Assembly: GCA_015847255.1 (NCBI GenBank)
Contig: JADLZK010001183.1
Location: 117,887 to 181,886, forward strand
Length of the DNA stretch: 64,000 nt
DNA from: Hyparrhenia diplandra
Taxonomy: Eukaryota; Streptophyta; Magnoliopsida; Poales; Poaceae
Direction of reading: 5' to 3'
Below, one piece after another: positions 56,392-64,000 of this stretch (position 1 is its first letter; each line of letters opens with the position of its first letter). The translations under genes and the position numbers were made by a program. The notes below the pieces were generated by a model. It was not told where the DNA came from. It saw only the letters and a list, made by a program, of their open reading frames with translations, and ran no database searches.

Positions 56392-58384
56392 TTTTTTAAA
56401 AGACTGTAAAAACTTTGTCATGATTTCTATTAGACAAATAAAGAAAAAGACAAGTACCAGCCTGGTTTTGATAGTAAACCGGACCAGAAAAACCATACAA
56501 TTGTGGAGGGTACCCTACTCTACCTGCGTATTTAGGTACCAAGTCACCTCAACTCGCGCCACAACTAGCACCCACTCAACTCCTTACTTGGTTGGATTGG
56601 GACGTCGACACAAACCTCAAACTACAACTCCTACCACAACTAGGAACCACTTAAACAACTCAACTAAACACAACACGGATGGGAGCAAGATAAACAAAGA
56701 CGCACCGCTTGGTTGGATTGGGTCATCAACACGAGGCTCCAACCCCGCTGCTTGGTCGGAGTAGGACATCGACGCCGATCCAACACACAAAAGGCACCAA
56801 GAAAAAGAAAAACAAACGGACACAAACACCATCACCACCACCGGGAGAGGGAGTCGAAAACAAGCCGTCGCGTGCCGTCGCCACCAACGTTGAAAGACGC
56901 AGCCCACTACAAGCCCAGTAGCTATCTCCACCGAACTCCTCCACCATGGGACTATCACCCTCAAGCTGCACACCCACAACCGTTGATGCCCCAACTCCAA
57001 AGAATGCATCAGCAGAAAAACCCGTCACGGCACTTTGGAAACCAATGATCCCAGCTACTCTGCGTGGGGGCCTCGCCTCACCCACCACCTCATTCCACTA
57101 CCCGGGACTCAGATATCACGAAAACTGCATCGAGAGCACCACTTTTCGCCCCCGGCACCGAGATCACCACCACCATGCGCGCCCAGCCCAAGACCTCAAA
57201 GACCACAGGCCCTCCACACCTTCCCGCTAACACGGACCATGTGCACCACCACGCCCGTAACATACAGACAACACCACTAGCCGACCACCACCCCTACCAC
57301 CGGCCAAGATGGGTCTCGGATGCGGCACCTCCAAGGAGGGAACAAGGCCAGTGGCGCCGTCATCACACGTCCACAGTGGACTGGGTTTTCACCCTGAGAA
57401 CAACAACCCAAGGCCACCGCCACCATTGCCCACCGACAAAGCAAGAGTGAAGGCTTTCGCCTGTCTCGCACTATGCCTGCCGCACACCCTCGGCCATGCC
57501 AGAGGCACGCTCCCCGCCAACTCCACAATGCCTCATCCGGAAAGAGCCCGACACCGCTCGAGGCACCACCATGACACCACCAGCAAAACACCGGCCAATC
57601 CCCAGTTCCACCACCATAGCAGCGCCCGCACCCGGCATCACCGGCAGCGGGGAAGGGAAGAGGCAGCAACCATCATACCGTAACCAGTCGCCAGCGACAG
57701 ACGGATGCCTCCGGCGCCACCATCTCCCGACCGCCATGGCATGGAATCCGGAAATTAACGCCCCAGTGCGGCCACGCCCGGCGTCACCACGCCCGATCGT
57801 CGAGACACCTCCTCAGCACAACAGTCCGCAACGACGTCGGGCACCACCAGAACACACTAGATCTGGATCAAGGAGAAGCCCGTGGTGCCACCCAACGCCG
57901 GCCACCCCACAACTGCCGCCACCACCTGTACCTGCCTCCTGCTGCCGCCGCTGTCAACAAAGCATGCAGCTCCAGTCGCCACCCCATCTGGCACTGCCGA
58001 ACAGCGCGCCATATGCCGAGGAGAAGCTCCGCTGCCATCGAGGGCCATGAGCACCCCGGCGAAGGCCCGACATGCAACCACCGGATCCGCCTCGACCTCC
58101 CGGATCCGCTTCGCCGAGGCCCCCAACACCGGCCGCCGCCGGGGAAGAGGGTGCCGCCGCCGGATGGAAGCCTCTTTGCCGCCCCACTCGCTTAGAGCTC
58201 GTGAGCCACCACGATGAGAGCCCCGCCGCCGCCATCACCGGGAGCCGAGGGCTTCCGGCGTCCCTCCGTCGACGGCGCAGGTAGGGAGGCGGGTGTGGAG
58301 GTACTTGACGGGCGGGGCGGAGGCGCCACCCGAGTCGCCCGAGCAGATTGCGACACGGGGCCGAGTGTGGGGAAAGAATGCGAT
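56392..58384 (-). mobile_element. Retroposon insertion (LINE-like), minus orientation
   Basis: A perfect 15-bp duplication TGTTTACAAGGAATT (56377-56391 and 58385-58399) flanks the block. A T-run at its left edge is the poly-A of a minus-strand insertion. The body is GC-rich with many open frames on both strands and no RT motif, so it may be the 5' part of a LINE joined to its tail, or a non-autonomous retroposon. It splits the conserved unit segment continued at 58400-58560. Confidence 0.85.
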
Positions 58385-58850
58385 TGTTTACAAGGAATTG
58401 AGAATGCACTGAAACTTTCTGATGGTAAAAGCTGGTACTGGAAATCGATGCCCTGCCGATCAAATAAGCTTTGGCTAAAACTGAAGTATGTCATAGAAAG
58501 GAGGAAGGTCGGTAAATGAACTCAAATTTTTAGGGCTTGTTTGGTTGCTCCTTGGACTGATTTTGCCTGGATAGACAACTGCCTGGATGTTGCCTGCCTG
58601 TCGTGAATTTGGATGGAGCCGTGTCTGAGGCGCCAGGCGAGGCACCCTCCGCCAGACCACCGAAAATGACTGCATGGCTACAGTGCGCTGCTGCCTGAGC
58701 GTTCTATTATTGGTGACCACATTGTTCTTTTCTTTTTTTTTTTTTTTTTTTCTTTTTTGATCAAAGTGACCACATTGCTGGATCTCGACTAGTCGGATCT
58801 CTACTGCTCCGCCTTCAAGCTCAGCCCCATCGCACCTTCGGCTGCTCCAA
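58385..58850 (+). other. Conserved unit segment, resumed
   Basis: 58400-58560 continues 56310-56391 and matches 12100-12270 (AAATAAGCTTTGGCTAAA-type block and GGGCTTGTTTGGTT). No conserved frame. A T-run lies near 58735-58751. Confidence 0.4.
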
Positions 58851-58864
58851 GCTCCCTTCATCTG

Positions 58865-58999
58865 CAAGGAAGGTACGACTTAGCTTGTTTTCGTGCAAAG
58901 AGTTACATCACAACCGCCTTGACTCTAAGTTTAGGTACGACCCAAACCAAGGAAAGCATATCGTCTAATTTCTATAATCTAACACTGCCCCTCAATCTT
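58865..58999 (-). repeat. Copia-type 3' LTR edge and polypurine tract
   Basis: On the minus strand GATTGAGGGGCAG is followed directly by TGTTAGATTATAG, the usual polypurine tract and LTR start of a Copia element. The outer LTR end and a second LTR were not found. Confidence 0.6.
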
Positions 59000-61970
59000 A
59001 GCCATTAACAAGATTAAGATTGATTCTGATGTTTGGTCGAAAACCGGCGAAGACATGTATAAAATAATGTAATGCAAGGAGACACATGCACACATATTCG
59101 GAGAACCACATATTTCATTAATTTTTTCTTGAATATACAAAATACATGATCAACGAAAAGATTGTCTTCTTCCGTCTTCTCGCGTCATGCTTAAGGAGAG
59201 GTCTGATTTGTAAGATAATTGCGTAGTTCGCCGATTCGAGGGCCTGTTGGGCGCGGCCGGTTAATTACATCCGCAAGACGAGCTTCGAAAAAACCTCCGA
59301 TTAAGCTGCGCTAGATGGTCGTCATGTATTAGATTGATCGCCGTCAGCCATAGGCTTATATATGGCGTAGTAATAATATGGGTGGCTTTATGTCGAAGCT
59401 TGGTCGCGTGACATCGCCAACGCCACGCCGAGTAAACAGAATTTGTTGATAATGAAGGGGATGACTATCGCCTCGCCGGTGGTGATCATGTATGCCGGCC
59501 TTCATTAACACGGGCGTGTGTGAGTTGCTTCGCCTCGTCGGTGCCCAAAGAACGATTGTATCCGATCCCGTTAATTAGGGCGTGTCGGTGGAATAGTGAC
59601 TTCGCCTCGTCGGCAGTCGGCCATGATTCCGTCTAGCCTCGTCGGCACTAGACATGTAATGGACGATTGTATGGTAGTAGAAACCCGCAAATAGCGGTAT
59701 TGGTATTGTTTGGACGATGCTTCTATGAGATCAAATCGACGGCCTCCCGGCGTCACTTGCATGACTTCATGAAAATAATAGAGACAAGCCAATGCGACCT
59801 TCTCCACTATCGTAGAAAATAATAGCAACTGACAAACGGCCTCGCACGGCGAGGGTTCTGATGTTGTCAAGCCGCAGGAAACGAGATAGTCAGCATGCTA
59901 AAGATGGCGGCAAGAACCAGCAGACTTCGACTTGCACAAACTTGCCATCTCGGCGTGCACGTAGAATTGCTTGCTTGGCTTTGCTTATCGCCGACCTGAT
60001 GTGCAGCAACGTGTTGCATCGAGACTCACGGCGTCCGGTAGGACTGCAGCAACTAGCAAGATCATGGAGCAGCTTTTGGCCTCTGGCGTATCACGTATGC
60101 ATGGCATGAAACAACTAGCAAGCACCGCCATGTATATTCTTGATGCAGCATCCTCTAGAGAAACAGGGCGCCGGCGTGTATGCATATTCCGAAGATCAGC
60201 AAGGCTTGAAGGTGTATGCGTGCACGAGATGCCGCTGGACAGCACTACAGTCTCCTCTTGAAGCAGCATAGCGTTGATATTTTTCTCACAATGACGAGCA
60301 GAGCAGTTCTGACTCCCGCATCTTGTGAGCACGTCATCACGACGAGGAACTCCTGTCTCGAGTGGCTTTGATTTTCTTCATCAACAACTCGACAATGACC
60401 TCGCGCGGCGAGGGTTCTGACGTTGTCAAGTCGGTCAGCTGAACTGGCCGGCATGATGTATATATGGTGATGCAGCTGCACGAACCAGCGAGTTGCTTGC
60501 TTGGCGTTGCTTCTCGGCGACTTAGATTGATCATCGACAACTCGACAACGACCTCGTGCGGCGAGGGTTCTGACGTTGTAAGTCGGTCGGCTGAACTGGC
60601 CGGTATGATGTATATATATGATGATGCATGCAGCTGCAAGAACCAGCGAGCTGCTTGCGTGGCTTGATCCTCGATCGGCAACCTGATGCTTGCTTGTTGT
60701 TTAAGATCAAATCACGTGAGACAATCCCGACTTGTGCGATCTTGATTTTCTCCATGACTCAGATCTATCGTCGACAACACGACAACGACCTCGCGCGGCG
60801 AGGGTTCTGACGATAGATGTATAGTAGATCGGAAGAGCCAACAGCTTGAACTCTTGCCATATGATTATCGACAATTTGATAAACGACCTCGCGCGGCGCG
60901 GGTTCGACGTTGTCAAATTGCTAGAGCCTTTTCATGATGAAGCAGTGAATGGGAAGAGCCAGCAGCTTGGGCTCTTGCCATATTTTATTGATTAGATGAA
61001 TACTAATTAATGGACACATACCAGGCAACATGACGGCCGGCAACGATGAAGAGCACGACGCTCCGGACGCTGCGCTGCTTCAATCCAGGCTTGGCTTCTC
61101 GGCGTGCAGGCTTGACTTCGCATGGCCTCACGGCGTCGATGCGTGAGAACAGTAACTTCGACTTGTTCGGCAACTCGGCGCGCTTGGCATGCTCATCGAC
61201 AACTTGGTGAGCAGCAGCTTCTTACGTCGAAGGGTAACTCAGCAGGCGCTGCATGTATATGACCTCTGCATGATGCACGCTCGTGCCTGCGCCGACTTGC
61301 TTCTGCTCGGCGACTTTGCTTGTCTTCTCGGCGACTCACAGGACGTAGTTGTTTGCGTGATGTGTAATATGCCTATGCGTGGAACCAGCCGGGACTCCCC
61401 TGTTGGCCAGGGTCAGTTTATATAGGGGCAGGAGATAGGACGTTTCCCCTCGGCCAAGCAAAGGACATATGCAGATCAGGATCAAAGCAAACAGGCACGC
61501 ATCTTCAATTTGGTGCGTATCTACCAGGGCCTTGAGATCTGGCAGTTAGCTTCCCAGTAAAAGATCTGAAATCATACACGTACATATGTATCTCGAGAAT
61601 TTGAGTCACATACGTATACTCAACCATTGTTTAATATTCCATCCACCCAACTAGCAGCTACCCGGGCAAATGTTGTATATATACGCGTATAGATCAATGC
61701 CCCATGACGTGCACTTTTACCTTATTTTAATTAATGTATATCAGAACCAAGTATATGTTCCAATATCAAATACAACTCTTATGCTCTCGTCAAGAGAACA
61801 ATTACCTTTAAAATATTTCAGAGGTGGGGCCCATGTGTCATAGGCTAAGCCATGGTAAATCTGGTACGCTTGTAAACCTTCGATAAGTAGTATGAACCGA
61901 AAAATATATTCTTATATAAAGCTTGCCTCACATGATTATTTTATATAAAAAATGATCAAAATAATCATCA
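59000..61970 (-). other. Long non-coding region with hairpin modules (Copia-3 3' part or a nested element)
   Basis: This lies between a Copia RNase H fragment (61980-62460) and its apparent 3' end (58985), far longer than a usual Copia 3' leader, so another element may be nested here. It contains five foldback modules (next entry). A minus-strand CCCCTATATAAA box at 61418-61427 followed by leader-like sequence suggests a promoter reading leftward. No reading frame is convincing. Confidence 0.35.
59831..60917. repeat. Five dispersed copies of a 40-bp double-palindrome module
   Basis: Copies at 59831-59870, 60391-60429, 60544-60580, 60781-60813 and 60870-60917. Each has an inner foldback CCTCGCGCGGCGAGG (or a one-base variant) and, in most, outer arms GACAACG...CGTTGTC. 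The fifth copy replaces the outer arms with a new pair CAATTTGA...TCAAATTG. Hairpins reading AGAGCC...GGCTCT also occur near 60957-60978. Confidence 0.85.
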
Positions 61971-61979
61971 AACATCTGA

Positions 61980-62460
61980 ATTGCCTCAACTTCTCTGCAG
62001 ATATATTGGTGAACCCATCAACGACTTGATCACCCGAGTTGATGAACCTTATATCCAGTAGCTTTCTCGCTACTCATTCTCTTAGAAAATGAAAGTCAAT
62101 TTCAATATGTTTTGTTCTGGCATGAAAAATGGGATTGGCCAAAAGGTACTTGGCACACAAATTATCACACCACAGTCTAGTAGCAGGAGGATGGTGAACA
62201 AGAAACTCCATTAATAGTTTTTGAACTCACATCATCTCGGTCATGGCATTTGCCAGAGCCTTGTATTCGACATCTGTGCTGGACCTTGGGACCGTGTGGC
62301 TTGCTTCCTTGCTGTCCATGAGACCAAAATTCCCCAACAAAGACTGCAAACATGCCTGTAGATCTTCTATCATCGACACATAGCTTGCACAATCGACATC
62401 AGAGAAAGCGCTAATCATTGTGGATATTGATCATTTAATCTTGAGACCGACATGAATAAT
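61980..62460 (-). pseudogene. Copia-3 RNase H fragment
   Basis: Minus-strand reading across frames gives FSDVDCASYV, DDRRSTGMFAVF, EYKALANAMTE, LLANPIFHARTKHIEIDFHFLRE and a GDQVVDGFTN tail, in Copia RNase H order. At least one frameshift and a stop (after FLRE) are present. RT and everything upstream are missing. Confidence 0.85.
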
Positions 62461-62909
62461 TCCTTGAACATATCTTTTTTAGTACTTCAATTCTTGTAGC
62501 TCTTGAGTTGAAGTAGTATTTGTAGTGTAAGCGTGATGCTTAGACTATGTTACCGCAGATGCACCCTACCTTACGGATTGGTGGTAGCTCACGGGGTAAC
62601 GCCTCACCCCATGAATCCTCTATAGTCCACCTCCCATCTATAGCCATGTAGGACGTGGTTGCTAAGGGGAGCACATACCCTATGCTGATGGTGTCTTTCC
62701 TTATGATAATGTCCCCATTAGAACAATGCTAGCATAGCTTGTAAGGGTAAGAACTAAAACAAACTTAGTAATCTTCTCTACATCTCTATCCTCTCCATCT
62801 TTATTACTGCTTGGGGTTAAGCATAAGCCTCCCTACTCTCTCATGTTCTCCCTATGGATAAATATGACGCTCTGGATATACTCCCGGGTGAAGTGCTACA
62901 TCAGTATCC
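62461..62909. other. LTR-like sequence, boundaries unresolved
   Basis: CT-rich leader-like DNA ending near CACAAATACCAACA (62933). It resembles LTR R/U5 sequence but no pair or target duplication was found. Confidence 0.3.
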
Positions 62910-63317
62910 ATGCACAAATACCAACAATTTGTGCATTGCCTCTCACTAGGTGCATTCGACTTGGGCACCTTCATCTTCGGCTCCATGCTCAGACTGGATG
63001 ACATTGCCACCAACATGCTTGGCTTCGACATTTGGCATGGATTTCACGCTTGCCTCTCCCCGAACATGAACAACCACATTTGGGGCTTCGCCGCTCCCCC
63101 TAGGGTGGTGATTCATTTTGACTTCCCCGACTGCAGTGCCTTGTCCTCTACTGGCAACTATCTCTACTACACCTTAGGCGCCGACAACCTCCGGTACTGC
63201 TTCGAGTTTGCACCACTCCGGACACACAACAACATAATCCTCACCAACCCCTTCCATGGTGGCAAGACCAGTTATAATCTGCTACCAGTTATAATCCTCA
63301 ACAACATAATCTGCTGA
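62910..63317 (+). CDS. Unassigned 135-codon open frame
   Basis: An uninterrupted frame with balanced amino-acid composition, His/Phe/Asn-rich, including GFAAPPRVVIHFDFPD. It has no domain I recognise. It starts next to LTR-like DNA, so it may be a retroelement fragment or a remnant of a host exon. The last 30 codons run over a short local duplication (AGTTATAATC twice). Confidence 0.3.
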   Translation: MHKYQQFVHCLSLGAFDLGTFIFGSMLRLDDIATNMLGFDIWHGFHACLSPNMNNHIWGFAAPPRVVIHFDFPDCSALSSTGNYLYYTLGADNLRYCFEFAPLRTHNNIILTNPFHGGKTSYNLLPVIILNNIIC

Positions 63318-63559
63318 AAGGAGTGCTACCACTTGGCGACGTAGATGATTGGGTCGCACTTCGGCACGAGGATGCACCAAACGGATAAGGGGGAGTATCC
63401 TCGGCGTAGAAGATGAGACAGTTAGGGCCCAAGGAGGAGGCGCCACCGCCAAGGATGCCGTGCAAGGGAGCCCAAGAGGCGCGCGCAAGACAGAGGGGAA
63501 GGACGTTGTGGACACCGCCTCCACCACCGCTGGCACCACCACCACCATCAATCTACCAT

Positions 63560-63900
63560 ATCTAGTCCTACTTAGATTACGAGAGAGTTGGTTAAAGATA
63601 GAAAGTCGAGTTTGGTTTGATAGAAGGAGGATCTGAATCCAATAAGGATCTCATAGTTTGATTATTAGGAGTAAGTCTCATAAGGACTATAAATACAAGG
63701 GAGATGTAACAGATCTAATCAAATAATAGAAAGAGCAAAAAGCTCCATTCTCTCTCTCTCTCTCTCTCTCTCCGCCTTGTTCCTCGAGGATACCGCCGCC
63801 GCTGCGCTACCCGGGCCTCCGTGCGCCACCACTGCCCCACACACACACACACACCCTGCCACGGACACCCACCCGGGTCAACCCCTCGACACACGAAATG
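63560..63900 (+). mobile_element. Third fragment of LTR family L
   Basis: GGACTATAAATACAAGGGAG is shared with 321-341 and is followed by a leader with a (CT)n run (63748-63771) and a (CA)n run (63839-63853). 63318-63560 is GC-rich, with nothing assigned. 63901-64000 shows nothing I can name. Confidence 0.45.
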
Positions 63901-64000
63901 CACAGGCATCTGCTAGTTATATAGGAAGAAAATACATCTTCATTGGAGTGTTCCTCGAGGTTTATACATATAATAGGACCTGTTTGGTAAAGGTCCCACT

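Noticed and set aside
56617..58520. Many 100-180-codon frames inside the retroposon
   Set aside because: They occur in several frames at once on both strands, as expected of GC-rich DNA without stops.
63885..63916. A Helitron 3' end (GCATCTGCTAG|T)
   Set aside because: There is no upstream GC hairpin of useful strength and no matching 5' end in the window.

Overview
The window is nuclear DNA from a grass, possibly a panicoid. It is AT-rich intergenic sequence broken by GC-rich blocks, with short-LTR Copia elements that have initiator-Met-type primer sites, Stowaway MITEs, gene-capturing MULEs, CACTA elements and a Helitron with a gene fragment. There is no bacterial-style operon, rRNA, credible tRNA or CRISPR. 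Of the many open reading frames, only the defensin-like genes look like host protein genes; nearly everything else is transposon DNA or captured exon fragments.

The backbone is an irregular array of duplicated units, each carrying a small secreted defensin-like (DEFL) gene on the minus strand. DEFL-1 (9763-10154) and DEFL-3 (53103-53517) are intact two-exon genes. DEFL-2 (31658-32037) is intact apart from one in-frame TAG. DEFL-4 is cut by about 6 kb of inserted DNA between 38472 and 44559 and also carries a frameshift. A fifth relic (34403-34495) keeps only intron sequence. All units share about 550 bp of upstream sequence, and several share other non-coding segments (11985-12285, 33600-33900, 56285-58560; 7565-7960 and 24642-25040; 20560-20828 and 49740-49968; 23449-23805 and 50815-51165).

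Layout: 1-850, fragments of an LTR element and a CACTA end. 1022-7564, Copia-1 with a solo LTR nested in its RT gene. 8622-9695, MULE-A. 9763-10754, DEFL-1 and promoter. 10756-11974, Pack-MULE with a purple acid phosphatase fragment. 12286-19349, Copia-2 with a nested 2.3-kb LTR remnant. 20829-24641, CACTA and LTR-element pieces. 25064-30959, MULE-B. 31658-33534, DEFL-2 with a solo LTR upstream. 34754-37887, Pack-MULE-C. 37988-38330, a Stowaway. 38333-44814, DEFL-4 split by a Helitron, which itself holds a gag-only LTR element containing an internal inverted duplication. 45328-48068, CACTA with a nested solo LTR. 48256-49660, LINE fragment. 49969-50111, Stowaway. 51170-52433, CACTA. 53103-53517, DEFL-3 with a LINE (53924-55822) in its distal upstream region. 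56392-58384, a second retroposon. 58850-62460, a Copia 3' part with hairpin modules. 62461-64000, LTR-like remnants and an unassigned ORF.

Because the units are paralogous, one unit often shows the uninterrupted target site of an insertion in another. This internal check supports many of the element boundaries given here. All boundaries and frames were read by eye; no alignment, database search or expression data were available.
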